A DNA stretch of 42,911 bases from Bacteroidota bacterium (GTDB lineage: Bacteria > Bacteroidota > Bacteroidia > AKYH767-A > OLB10). This document shows, in pieces, positions 6,695 through 17,400 of the stretch (positions are counted from its first letter, which is position 1; each line of letters starts with the position of its first letter). Under the pieces are notes generated by a model, which saw nothing but the letters and a program-made list of their open reading frames with translations, was not told where the DNA came from and ran no database searches. The DNA is taken from NCBI GenBank assembly GCA_023251535.1, contig JAHEYP010000030.1:1-42911 (forward strand). Reading direction: 5' to 3'. The position numbers and the translations under genes were made by a program.

Positions 6695-9600
6695 ATGAAT
6701 CTTATCAAAATGAAAACATCAGCTGCTCTGATAGGGGTATTGATGTTAACTTTAGTTTACTCTGTAAATGCTCAAGTGGCAAATATTAGAGGTAGTTATT
6801 GGCAAACAATTTCATTAAATGATGTTTCCGGCGGACCGGAACGATATGCGATGCCTTCTAATAGCGCAATCGTTCGACTTAATTTACCTGTTTTAAGAGC
6901 TATGCTAGCCAATGCTCCTAAGGAGTTTACTATGGCGGCTTCTAAAAGTCCGGTGCAGTTATCGGTTCCTATGCCTGATGGTAGTTTTCAAACTTTCAGA
7001 ATGGTTGAGTCGATGATGATGGAGCCGGGATTGCAGGCACAGTTCCCCGATTTTAAAGTTTATTCAGGACAAGGAATTGAAGATCCAACAGCGGTTGTTA
7101 AAGTATCGCTTACCGACCTTGGGTTTGAGTCAATGATTATGTCTTCGAAAGGACAATTTTTTGTTGATCCTTTCCATCAGTTTAATACTCTCGATTATGT
7201 TGTATATGAGAAAAGCTCACTGCCTCGCAGAAGTTTTGATTGCGAAACAGCAACAATTACGGGTGGCAACAAAGTGGAAAGAAATTATGCACAAGTGGCT
7301 AGCGGTATTGCTAATCGCAGCAGTGGAGGAACATTAAAAACATACCGTTTGGCATTAGCATGTACAGGTGAATATGCTGCATTTTTTGGTGGTACTGCCT
7401 CTGGTGCTATGTCGGGAATTGTTGCATCAACAGCTCGTGTAAATGGCGTGTATGAAATGGAATTAGCAGTTCGTTTGGTATTAATCGCCAACGATAATTT
7501 ATTGGTGTACTTAAACTCGGCAACCGACCCTTATACAAACAATAACGGATCAACGATGTTGACCGAAAATCAGAATAATATTACTACCGTAATCGGCTCT
7601 GCTAACTATGACATCGGACATGTGTTTTCTACTGGTGGAGGTGGAGTAGCAGGACTTGGAGTAGTTTGTTCTTCAACAAATAAAGCGAGAGGCGTTACAG
7701 GGTCATCTAGTCCAACTGCCGATGCTTACGATATCGATTATGTAGCCCATGAAATGGGACATCAATTCTCGGGGAACCACACATTTAACAGTGCTTTAGG
7801 GTCATGTGCCGGAGGAAATAGAAATGCTTCAACAGCTTATGAACCGGGAAGTGGAATTACCATTATGGCTTATGCAGGGATTTGTGGCGCCGACGATTTA
7901 GCCGCTCATAGTATTGCCTATTTCCATGTGAAAAGTGGAGATGAAATAGGGACATTTTTAACTTCAGGAGGAGGAAGTACTTGTGGCGTAGCAACAGCAA
8001 CAGGGAATACACCACCTACGGTAGCTGCAACAGGATCAGGATATAATATTCCCTTCTCAACGCCATTTGTATTAACTGCAACAGGAAGTGATGCCAACGG
8101 AGATGCTATTACCTATTCATGGGAAGAATATGATCTAGGTGCGGCAGGGGTATGGAATCCAACTACAGGCACGGGACCATTATTCCGTCCGTTTAGTCCA
8201 ACTACCGATTCAACAAGAACATTTCCGAAAATGTCGGATATCGTTAATAATGTAACTACAATCGGAGAGTTTCCAGCTTCTTATGCTCGTACACTCAATT
8301 TCAGAGTAACTGCTCGTGATAACAGAGCAGGAGGAGGTGGAGTTACCAATACTGCAACAACTACAGTTGTTAACGTAATTAATACAACAACACCTTTTAA
8401 AGTTACAGTTCCAAATACGGCAGTGACTTGGCCATCAGGAACCTCTCAAACAGTTACCTGGGATGTTTCATCAACAAATGCAGGAACTATCAATTGTGCA
8501 AACGTAAAAATATCTTTATCTAATGATGGAGGATTTACTTATCCCACTGTACTACTAGCGAGCACTCCAAATGATGGTTCAGAAGTGATTACGGTTCCCT
8601 CGATTTTAACAACTACAGCTCGTGTAAAAGTAGAAGCAGTAGGAAATATTTTCTTTGATATCTCAAATGTGAACTTCACCATCGTTGCGGGTTCTTCTGT
8701 ATTATCAACATTAAGTACTACTGCGTTACCGGTAAGTTCTATATGTTCAGGACAAGCGTTAAATGTATCATTTATAGGAGACGGAAATGCTAATGCTGGA
8801 AATGTTTATACTGCACAACTTTCAAATTCTTCAGGATCATTTGCAAGTCCAGTAACAATAGGTACACTTGCTTCAACATCATCGAGCGGAACTATTGCCT
8901 GTACAATTCCAGTTACTGGTACAACAGCGATCGGATACAAAATACGAGTGGTAGCATCTAATCCGTCGGTGATTGGATCTGATAACGGATCAATATTAAC
9001 CTACAGCGGAACCTTAGGTTCGGTAGGAGGAATAAGTGGAACTACAAACGTATGTCAAGGACAAGTTGGAGTCGTTTATACGGTACCTGCGGTAGCAAAC
9101 GCATCAGGGTACAATTGGACCGTTCCATTGGGATCAACAATAACATCGGGAAGCAATACCAATACCATTACTGTAACCATAACCACTAGTGTCACTACAG
9201 GCTCGATAACAGTAACACCTGTAACAGGATGCAGTACTGGAAACACCTCTTCATTAGCCTTAACAATTACGGCCATACCTGCTGCGGCAAGCATTACTGG
9301 ACCAACCTCATCGTGCTCAAATAATACATTGAGTTATTCAATTCCTGTTATTGCAGGAGCAACGGGATATAGTTGGACATTCCCAGCAGGATTTTCAATT
9401 CAATCGGGCGCAAATACAAATAGTGTTGTTGTGTTAGCTGGACCTTCAGCAGTATCGGGAACAGTTTCGGTAGCTGGAGTGTTTTCTTGTGGAACAGGTC
9501 CTGCAGCGACATTACCTATAGCAATTGGCGCATCGCCAGCAACACCAACTATTACCGTATCTGGATCAACAACAATTTGTAATTCAGGTAATGTAATTTT

Positions 9601-10870
9601 ATCTATTAACTCACCAGTTGGTGGTGTGAACTACCAATGGAGAAAAGACGGAGTAAATATATCAGGCGCAACAGGAACAACATACACAGCAAATTCCGCT
9701 GGAGCATATGATGTAACGGCATCAACTATTGCTATCCTTCCTGCCCAAACATTCACCAACACCACTAGAACTTCAATTCCTGATAACAGTTGTGCAGGGA
9801 ATTTCAGTGTGATACCGGTATCTGGATATGTTGGTACGATAGATCCATCAAAAATGTATGTTAAGTTGAACATAACACATACCTACGATGGCGACTTAGC
9901 ACTGTATTTACAATCGCCATCGGGAGAAAAAATCGGGCTTTCGAATTTATTAGGAAGCAGTGGAGCCAACTTCACCAATACTGTATTTGCCGATAGTGCA
10001 ACGGCCGTACTGCCAGCTACAGGGGCGCCTTATACAGGACTTTATAAACCAAGTGCAGCAACATTCACCGTAACGGGATGTACGGGAATCTCTACAACAA
10101 AAACAACCTTCGGTTCATTAGGAGCGAATATAAATCCTAATGGCAATTGGGCGCTCTATGGATATGACAGAGCAGCGGTTGATACAGGTGCAATTACCTC
10201 ATGGGTAATAGGCTTGCCAGTTTCGACATTTTCTTGTCCTGTACTTTCAAATACAATAACAATATCTGTTGTAAATTCACCTAATGTTTCGGCATTTACC
10301 CCTTCTTCAGGAAGTGTTGGAACAGTAGTAAATATCAGCGGAAGCAACTTCACTGGAGCGACTGATGTTAAGTTCAACGGAGTTTCGGCATTGTCATTTA
10401 CGGTAGTGAATTCGGGACAAATCAACGCTACTGTTCCGGCAGGGGCATCAACGGGCTTAATTACCGTTTATAATGGCCTTTGCAGCGGCTCAGGCGCATC
10501 GAACTTTACGATGGCTACAAACACTACACTTAACTTAAAAGTATTTATACAAGGATTCTATCAAGGTTCTTCAACGATGGCTGAAATTGTGGCACCGGGT
10601 AAAACCGACACGATTACAGTGCAACTTCGTAGCAGTACTACACCATATGGAATAGTAGCAACTACAACGGGAGTATTAAATACAAATGGAACAGTAACCT
10701 TAACCTATCCAGGAGGAATTATTGGGAATAGCTACTATATAGCTGTGCGTCACCGTAATAGCATAGAAACATGGAGTAAAACTCCGGTGTTATTTAGCGC
10801 GACCACTACCTTCGATTTTACGGTGCCTGGAAGTTTGAGGCCTGCAATAAATCCAATAAAAAATGAGTAA
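6695..10870 (+). CDS. Secreted reprolysin-like (metzincin) metalloprotease with PKD-like, P and IPT/TIG domains
   Basis: The 1391-residue protein starts with a signal peptide ending VYSVNAQ (residue 27; MKTSAAL at residue 6 is an alternative start). A propeptide-like region precedes a metzincin protease domain. The zinc site HEMGHQFSGNH lies at residues 352-362, with a Met-turn ITIMAYAG near residue 388. The Gly usual at the eighth position of HExxHxxGxxH is Ser. After the protease come Ig/PKD-like modules (about 455-1010), a proprotein-convertase P domain (about 1019-1174, with THTYDGDLALYLQSPSGE), an IPT/TIG domain (about 1195-1272), and a 115-residue end module with VFIQGFY, DTITVQLR and RHRNSIETWSK. 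No type A or B T9SS tail is visible, although secretion is almost certain. A strong terminator follows at 10891. It probably degrades extracellular protein or processes surface proteins. Confidence 0.92.
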   Translation: MNLIKMKTSAALIGVLMLTLVYSVNAQVANIRGSYWQTISLNDVSGGPERYAMPSNSAIVRLNLPVLRAMLANAPKEFTMAASKSPVQLSVPMPDGSFQTFRMVESMMMEPGLQAQFPDFKVYSGQGIEDPTAVVKVSLTDLGFESMIMSSKGQFFVDPFHQFNTLDYVVYEKSSLPRRSFDCETATITGGNKVERNYAQVASGIANRSSGGTLKTYRLALACTGEYAAFFGGTASGAMSGIVASTARVNGVYEMELAVRLVLIANDNLLVYLNSATDPYTNNNGSTMLTENQNNITTVIGSANYDIGHVFSTGGGGVAGLGVVCSSTNKARGVTGSSSPTADAYDIDYVAHEMGHQFSGNHTFNSALGSCAGGNRNASTAYEPGSGITIMAYAGICGADDLAAHSIAYFHVKSGDEIGTFLTSGGGSTCGVATATGNTPPTVAATGSGYNIPFSTPFVLTATGSDANGDAITYSWEEYDLGAAGVWNPTTGTGPLFRPFSPTTDSTRTFPKMSDIVNNVTTIGEFPASYARTLNFRVTARDNRAGGGGVTNTATTTVVNVINTTTPFKVTVPNTAVTWPSGTSQTVTWDVSSTNAGTINCANVKISLSNDGGFTYPTVLLASTPNDGSEVITVPSILTTTARVKVEAVGNIFFDISNVNFTIVAGSSVLSTLSTTALPVSSICSGQALNVSFIGDGNANAGNVYTAQLSNSSGSFASPVTIGTLASTSSSGTIACTIPVTGTTAIGYKIRVVASNPSVIGSDNGSILTYSGTLGSVGGISGTTNVCQGQVGVVYTVPAVANASGYNWTVPLGSTITSGSNTNTITVTITTSVTTGSITVTPVTGCSTGNTSSLALTITAIPAAASITGPTSSCSNNTLSYSIPVIAGATGYSWTFPAGFSIQSGANTNSVVVLAGPSAVSGTVSVAGVFSCGTGPAATLPIAIGASPATPTITVSGSTTICNSGNVILSINSPVGGVNYQWRKDGVNISGATGTTYTANSAGAYDVTASTIAILPAQTFTNTTRTSIPDNSCAGNFSVIPVSGYVGTIDPSKMYVKLNITHTYDGDLALYLQSPSGEKIGLSNLLGSSGANFTNTVFADSATAVLPATGAPYTGLYKPSAATFTVTGCTGISTTKTTFGSLGANINPNGNWALYGYDRAAVDTGAITSWVIGLPVSTFSCPVLSNTITISVVNSPNVSAFTPSSGSVGTVVNISGSNFTGATDVKFNGVSALSFTVVNSGQINATVPAGASTGLITVYNGLCSGSGASNFTMATNTTLNLKVFIQGFYQGSSTMAEIVAPGKTDTITVQLRSSTTPYGIVATTTGVLNTNGTVTLTYPGGIIGNSYYIAVRHRNSIETWSKTPVLFSATTTFDFTVPGSLRPAINPIKNE

Positions 10871-10890
10871 AACCAAATTGGCTAGAAAGA

Positions 10891-10916
10891 AAAAAGGCCC
10901 CGTCGGGGCCTTTTTG
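10891..10916. terminator. Bidirectional intrinsic terminator (protease gene / tRNA-Met)
   Basis: AAAAAGGCCCC (10891-10901), loop GTC, GGGGCCTTTTT (10905-10915) form a GC-rich hairpin with a run of A on the left and T on the right. It therefore works for the protease gene on the plus strand and for the tRNA gene on the minus strand, whose 3' end is at 10917. Confidence 0.93.
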
Positions 10917-10990
<74 letters not shown>

Positions 10991-11029
10991 TTACGGAGAG
11001 AAATGTACTCTTTCCCCGAATTGGAGGCG

Positions 11030-11037
11030 CAAAGTTA
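11030..11037 (-). promoter_or_regulatory. -7 element TAACTTTG of the tRNA-Met gene
   Basis: On the minus strand TAACTTTG is a perfect match to TAnnTTTG and is followed by GC, as often seen. The -33 position holds only a T-run. The tRNA 5' end is 40 bases downstream, leaving a short leader to be trimmed by RNase P. Confidence 0.5.
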
Positions 11038-11271
11038 TTAAAAATTAGCATATAAAAAATCTTTGAATCATTTGGATTATTAAATGTTTGATAATCTTTC
11101 ATCTAAATTTATTTGGTAGGGATTTTTTCAATGATTTACTTTACACAATAGCAAAGAAATCATTAGTGTAATAATTCCTGTGATTCGCCTAATATATGGC
11201 GATAATGGCGTAATTGCCGCATATAATGGTATAAGCTGTAGTTAAATTAATTAGCCGAAGGGCATGAAACA
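11038..11271. other. Intergenic region upstream of the 1007-residue adhesin
   Basis: No coding signal is visible. A weak promoter-like pair, TTTG at 11087-11090 and TTTATTTG at 11108-11115 (17-base spacing, one mismatch), faces the adhesin gene and would give a leader of about 150 bases. I see nothing else in this AT-rich spacer. Confidence 0.3.
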
Positions 11272-14200
11272 ATGATGACATTAAAAATTAAAGTCTCGAA
11301 AAAGTATCCGTTAGTACTAATTTTTTCCCTCTTGTTTTCATTGGGTTATAGTCAAACGTTAAATGTGTATGATTTCACATCATATGCAAACCCATATACT
11401 CCAATATTAGGTGGTACGGTATTGGGAACAGCTACAGCTGTTTCTGGAAATGCTGCGTCCTTAGATAAAGTAGTATATACAGTGCCATTGCCATTTGCTT
11501 TCAAATTCGAATATAACTATTACTCAACAGCTAATATCAGCACGAATGGTTTCATGACGCTTGGTACACCAGCTCCGAGTAATCAGATAAATACAATGTT
11601 AGATAATACCGCTACTACCAATGCAGTATTAAGCGCGATGGGAGGCGATCTCAATGGCTACTTTATTACAGGCGTGCCATCGCAGAGTGGAGAGATTCGA
11701 TACGAGACATTGGGGGCAAGTCCCAATAGGGTGTTTGTTGTGCAGTATAAAAATATGCGCCCATGGAACAATACTATAGTATATACTAGCGCATTTAATT
11801 TTCAAATTAGATTATATGAAACTACTAATAATATAGAATTTACATATGGTTGTACTGGAAGTACTTTTACCAATATTGCAGCTAATAATTTTCAAGTTGG
11901 GTTAAGAGGAATTAATAACGTATTTCCAACAAATGTTAAAAATAGATCAGTAGTTCCGGGTGTTCAATCATCATGGTTGTCGTCTATTTTTGGTTCGTCA
12001 AACTTATCGAATTGTAGTGTTTCGGGAACATTAAATCCTTCAAACATTGCTTTCCGTTATGCACCGCCTGCTTGTCCAACACCAGAAAATTTATTCGCGA
12101 GTTATGTGACAAAAACACAGGCAACATTAAACTGGACATCCTTATATGGAGCTCAGTCATTTCAAATCGAATATGGTGCTCCGGGATTTGTGCAAGGAAC
12201 TGGTACTTTATTAAATAGCAATACAAATAGTATTACACTTACAGGACTAACTGCACAAACACAGTATCAATATTATGTTCGTCAGTTTTGTGGAGGTTCT
12301 TCTTATAGCGCATATGCAAGTGCTACATTCTCAACAGGGAAAAATGGAGAAGATTGTGCTACTGCATTGACAATAAATCCTTCCGCATCATTGTCTGCTT
12401 GTAATTATACTATAGTGAGTTCTGGAGTATCGTTAAATGCCCCTGATAACTTATGTTCCGATTCAATCGGTAAACGAGGAGATGATGACGTTTGGTACAA
12501 ATTTGTTGCTCCTGCTGGAGGAAATAAATTGATAATTACAGCTCAAGCAGGTACCGTTAACGACTGGGTAATGGAAGTGTGGAGTGATTGTCCGGGAACA
12601 GGTTCGGTAGTAAAATGCTCTGATGATGTTAACGCGTTTATGCCAGAAATTCAACTTTGTCAAAATGAATACACCGCAGGTGCTACTTATTATATTCGTA
12701 TTTGGACTTATGCGAGAAATGCATCAGGAACATGCAGTTTATGTGTTTACCAAACTGCAGCTTGTCCTTTGCCACCTGCAAACGATGAATGTACAACATC
12801 TATTTATTTACCTATAAATCCACCTCAGGCTTGTCCTGCCAACGGACAAACATTTACAAACGTAAATGCAACAGTTAGTGCATCCACAACTCAATCTTGT
12901 GATGCAGCGTCTGCAGGATATAATGATGTTTGGTTTAAATTTAATACTGCTAATTATGGCGATTTAAGCCTAACTATTACCCCATTAACAGCAGTAGGAT
13001 TAAGGGCAGCTTTAATATTTGAATGTGGAGGATTCGAGATTCAATGTATCCCAAATGCGAATGGTACTTATACATTAACAGGATTAAATCCTGTGGCCGA
13101 TTATGTTCTTCGTGTATGGACTCCAACAACAGGAGGAACTCCGGGAACATTTAAAATTTGCTTATCTGATATTTGCGATGCTCCAACGGCTACACTTAGT
13201 GGATCTTCTGTGATGTGTGCAGGTGGAACAGTACAAGCGAAAGTCGATTTTACTGGATATGCTCCATGGACATTCGTTTATAATAACGGAACAACTAATA
13301 CTCAAGTAACAACTTCTTCCAACCCTTATTTCATCAGTTTGTCGCCAACAACTTCTAAAACCTATACGTTAGTTAGTGTAAGTGGACCATACTGCAGTGG
13401 AACAGTAAGTGGTTCGGCGGTAATTACAATAGTTCAACCGGCAACAGTTACGCTAAGTAACCAAGGAACGGTTTGTACAAATGCAAGCAAACAACTTACG
13501 GGTGGTAGTCCGGTTGGAGGAACGTATTCAGGAACATACATTCAGTCAGGATCATTCTTTGGAAACCAATCAGGACCAGGAGTATTCAATGTTACCTATA
13601 CTTATAGTCAAGGGCCTGGTTGTTCAAGATCAGCGAGTAATATTATAACAGCTGTTCAAGCTCCAACTATCACGGGATTTGCTCCTACAACTGGACCGGT
13701 TGGTACCGATGTAGGTATATCGGGATTAAATTTAGATGCGGTTACTTCGGTAATCTTCAATACGACAACAGCTAGTCAAGTAAATGTGATCAATGGAAAT
13801 GCAATTCACGCAATCGTGCCTTCTGGAGCCACAAATGGACTTATAAAATTAACATCATCAAATGGATGCTTTACAACAACTTTAGATCCTTACGCTGTTG
13901 GAATTGCCACGCCAGCATGTTATTTAAATTTAAAGGTGTTTATTCAAGGGTTCTATTACGGCGGACAAACAATGGCAGCGGTAACTGATCCTGTAAATGC
14001 ATCGCAAACAACTGACACTATTACCGTAGAATTGCATTCATCCTTAGCTCCTTACGATTTTGTGGTGTCAAGAAATGGAGTGTTGTATACAGATGGGAAC
14101 GCCACAATAACATTCCCGGGAGTTTACTCTAACAATGCCTATTATGTGGTTGTAAAGCATCGTAATTCAAGAGAAACCTGGAGCCGTTTGCCGATATCAT

Positions 14201-14295
14201 TACCTATCGGTGGAAGCTCATATAATTTTTCAATTCCGGGTGCTGTTCAACGAGTGAAAAATCATCAACAAAACGGTGTTTTGAAACTAGATTAA
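11272..14295 (+). CDS. Large secreted adhesin-like protein with fibronectin III, Ig-like and IPT/TIG domains
   Basis: The 1007-residue protein has a signal peptide ending LGYSQ (residue 28). Its modules in order are a roughly 235-residue beta-rich domain (29-265) shared with the next gene; a fibronectin type III domain (about 268-355); two Cys-rich domains of about 135 residues (363-500 beginning GEDC, and 502-637 beginning PPANDEC), each with a DVWYKF or DVWFKF core; two Ig/PKD-like modules (638-797); an IPT/TIG domain (798-877); and a C-terminal module (882-1007) with VFIQGFYYGGQTM, DTITVELH and KHRNSRETWSR. No enzyme motif and no T9SS tail are visible. Two ATGs in tandem start the frame. 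It is likely a surface or extracellular binding protein; the ligand is unknown. Confidence 0.88.
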   Translation: MMTLKIKVSKKYPLVLIFSLLFSLGYSQTLNVYDFTSYANPYTPILGGTVLGTATAVSGNAASLDKVVYTVPLPFAFKFEYNYYSTANISTNGFMTLGTPAPSNQINTMLDNTATTNAVLSAMGGDLNGYFITGVPSQSGEIRYETLGASPNRVFVVQYKNMRPWNNTIVYTSAFNFQIRLYETTNNIEFTYGCTGSTFTNIAANNFQVGLRGINNVFPTNVKNRSVVPGVQSSWLSSIFGSSNLSNCSVSGTLNPSNIAFRYAPPACPTPENLFASYVTKTQATLNWTSLYGAQSFQIEYGAPGFVQGTGTLLNSNTNSITLTGLTAQTQYQYYVRQFCGGSSYSAYASATFSTGKNGEDCATALTINPSASLSACNYTIVSSGVSLNAPDNLCSDSIGKRGDDDVWYKFVAPAGGNKLIITAQAGTVNDWVMEVWSDCPGTGSVVKCSDDVNAFMPEIQLCQNEYTAGATYYIRIWTYARNASGTCSLCVYQTAACPLPPANDECTTSIYLPINPPQACPANGQTFTNVNATVSASTTQSCDAASAGYNDVWFKFNTANYGDLSLTITPLTAVGLRAALIFECGGFEIQCIPNANGTYTLTGLNPVADYVLRVWTPTTGGTPGTFKICLSDICDAPTATLSGSSVMCAGGTVQAKVDFTGYAPWTFVYNNGTTNTQVTTSSNPYFISLSPTTSKTYTLVSVSGPYCSGTVSGSAVITIVQPATVTLSNQGTVCTNASKQLTGGSPVGGTYSGTYIQSGSFFGNQSGPGVFNVTYTYSQGPGCSRSASNIITAVQAPTITGFAPTTGPVGTDVGISGLNLDAVTSVIFNTTTASQVNVINGNAIHAIVPSGATNGLIKLTSSNGCFTTTLDPYAVGIATPACYLNLKVFIQGFYYGGQTMAAVTDPVNASQTTDTITVELHSSLAPYDFVVSRNGVLYTDGNATITFPGVYSNNAYYVVVKHRNSRETWSRLPISLPIGGSSYNFSIPGAVQRVKNHQQNGVLKLD

Positions 14296-14320
14296 ATTCT
14301 GTAAAACGAGTGTTTTGTCC

Positions 14321-14362
14321 GGGTAAACACACATTTCACCTATATGAGTGTAATGTTTACCC
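14321..14362. repeat. Inverted repeat between the two adhesin genes
   Basis: GGGTAAACA (14321-14329) and TGTTTACCC (14354-14362) form a perfect 9-base inverted repeat around a 24-base loop. It lies 25 bases after the upstream stop codon and 8 bases before the -33 element of the next promoter. The T-run lies 11 bases beyond the stem, so it is a poor intrinsic terminator. A regulatory site is equally possible. Confidence 0.5.
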
Positions 14363-14370
14363 CTGATTGC

Positions 14371-14400
14371 TTGTTTTTTTGCTTCAAAGCCATATCTTTG
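14371..14400 (+). promoter_or_regulatory. Consensus promoter of the 2271-residue adhesin gene
   Basis: TTG (14371-14373), 19 bases, then TATCTTTG (14393-14400) is a perfect Bacteroidota promoter. The leader, about 42 bases, opens with a hairpin: TTTCAAGGG (14401-14409) pairs with CCC-TT-TTGAAA (14419-14429), leaving a 2-base bulge. It may protect the 5' end of this long mRNA. Confidence 0.75.
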
Positions 14401-14448
14401 TTTCAAGGGGGTAATACGCCCTTTTGAAATCATAGAAAACACAAGCAA

Positions 14449-17400
14449 ATGAAATACAAGTACTCTCAGTTAAGAACTTTATTCAGCGGATTCTTATTCT
14501 TTTTGTTGTTGCAGGGAACTGCATTCGCCCAAGTAAATCTTTACGACTTCACACAAACGGCAGGAACCTATACCGAGATCACCGGAGGGACAGTTGCTGC
14601 TACAGCAACCGGAACAACGGGAGCAGCATCACTAGATGATGTGAATTATACTTTGGCTGCGAATACTATTCCATTCAACTTTACATTTGATGGGTCAGTA
14701 TATACTTCATGTATCATTTCAACAAACGGATATATTACTTTTGGTGCAACGGCACCAACCACAACCGTTTATACTCCGCTTTCATCGACAGTAGCCTATA
14801 ACGGTGCTGCTTCTGCAATGGGAGGGAATTTAAATGCATATTTCTTTTCTGGAAATGCTGCACAAACGGGCGAGATTCGTTACCAAACTATCGGAACTTC
14901 TCCGAATCGCGTTTTCGTAGTACAGTATAAAAACTTTAAAACATTTGCTACCAGCGGTGCTACATTTGGACCAGTACTTAATTTTCAAATCCGTTTATCG
15001 GAAACTTCAAATGCAATTGATTATGTGTATAATGTTTCTGGAAGTTTTGCTACTGCATCTCTTCAAGTTGGTGTCCGTGGAGCGAACAATACCTTTCCAA
15101 CTAATGTTAAAAACAGAACTGTTGTAAGTAGCACAAATACTTGGGCAGCTTCTATCGATGGAACATCGAATACTTCAACATGTCAAGTTTCTTCAACTAC
15201 AATACCTGCTGCTGGCCAAACATATCGTTTCGCACCGGCAGCTTGTCCTTCGCCACAATCACTTAATGTTAGCAGCATCACAACTACTTCAGTTGTTTTA
15301 GGATGGACTAACCCTGTTGCTGGTGGATCCTTTACGGTAGAATATGGTCCAGCGGGATTTACACCGGGTACAGGAACAACGGTAACTACTTCATCAAATT
15401 CAGTAGCCGTTAGTGGACTTACAATTGCAACGAACTATAGTTTTTATGTTCAGAAAACATGTAGCGTAGGAAATAATAGTTTAAAAATCGGACCTTATAA
15501 TTTCAGCACCGGTTCAGCAGGTGAAGATTGTTCAACTGCACCAACAATAAGCGTAGCTGCAAGTTTAGCTGCTTGTTCTTATACTTTAGTGAATTCAGGA
15601 CTTTCAATTAATGGTCCTGCTTCGTTGTGTTCAGACATTAATGGTAATCAAGCAACCAATGATCGTTGGTATAAATTCGTAGCTCCTTCAACAGGAAATA
15701 AATTAGTAATCACTACTCAAGCCGGAACAAATAACGACTGGGTAATGGAAGTATGGAGTGGGTGTCCGGGTGGAACAGGTGCAGTAATGAAATGTGGTGA
15801 TGACCAAAATGCATTCATGCCGGAAGTGCAATTATGTCAGAATGAATATACCGCAGGACAAACATATTATGTTCGTGTTTGGACTTATACTGCCGGTGCA
15901 GTAGGGAATATGAACCTTTGCGTTTATCAAACTACAGCATGTCCTTTACCGCCGGTAAATGATAATTGTGCAACTGCAACTAGATTAACAGTTAATACTC
16001 CACTTGCTTGTCCTGGTAATGGAACAGTTGGTACAACATTGTATGCTACTCCGAATACTGATGCTGCATCATGTGATGCATCTACAGGAAAGCAAGATGT
16101 ATGGTATGTATTCAATACAGGAAGCTTTAGTGATTTAAATATTACAGTTTCAAATATCTCCGGCACAAATGTGAAAGCACAATTGTTGTTCGAATGTGGA
16201 GGTTTTGAAATCGCATGTTGGAATCCTGCTAATGGAGCGCATTTAATAACAGGATTAAATCCGGTAGCTGATTATATTTTACGTGTATGGACAGATGCAG
16301 CAGGCGCAGGAACATTTAGTGTATGTGTGTCGGATGTTTGTTCTAATCCTACCGCTTCAATATCGGGAGTGCAAAGTGTTTGTACTGGACAATCTGCAAC
16401 GATTCCGGTAACGTTTACAGGTGTTGCACCTTTTACATTCCAGTATAATAATGGAACATCGATTCAAAATGTTACCACTTCTTCAAACCCATATAGTTTA
16501 GTTGTAACTCCTACTGCAAATACCACTTACACATTAGTAAGTATGTCGGATGCAGCTTGTTCAGGAACAGCAACAGGTACGCATACAGTAAATTTAATTA
16601 CACCTTTAAATGCGACACTAAACCCATTCAGTCCCGTATGTGCTAATGCACCAGTTCAGACTTTATCGGGAGGATCTCCTGCTGGTGGTGTTTATTCAGG
16701 AGTAGGGGTGTCGGGTACAACGTTTAATCCTGCTGTGGGTACACAAACAATTACTTATACAGTAACCTATGCTACAGGATGTACAAGAAGTTCTTCTGAA
16801 GTTTTCACAGTTAATGCACTACCGAACGTAGTTCTGAATTCATTAGGTACTGTGTGTTTAAATGATCCTGCATTTACTCTTAATACAGGAACTCCTGCAG
16901 GTGGTAATTACTCGGGTAGTGGTGTAAGTAGCAATATTTTCACGCCTTCAGTTGCCGGTTTAGGAACTAAAATAATCACTTATTCATACACATCTGTTCA
17001 AGGATGTCCGAATTCAGATACAGCATTAATTATTGTTAATTCATGTACTGCTGTTTGTTCTAATCCTCCAACAGCAAATGCAGGTGTAGATAAAACAATA
17101 TGTGCAAATGCTGCAGCATCAATAACAGGATCTATCGGAGGTAGTGCAACTACTTTAACATGGTCGGGTGGTACGGGTACTTATACTCCGAACAATTCAA
17201 CTGCTGCTTTAACTTATACGCCTTCTGCTGCTGAGAAAACAGCAGGATTTGTAAACTTAGTGTTAACAGCAAATGATCCCGATGGAGCAGGTCCTTGCGT
17301 AGCCGCAACGGATACTGTTAAAATTAATATTACTGCACTTCCTACAGTTGGAAGTATCAGTGGTTCGGCTTCAGTTTGTAAATCTCAATCAGGATTAGTT

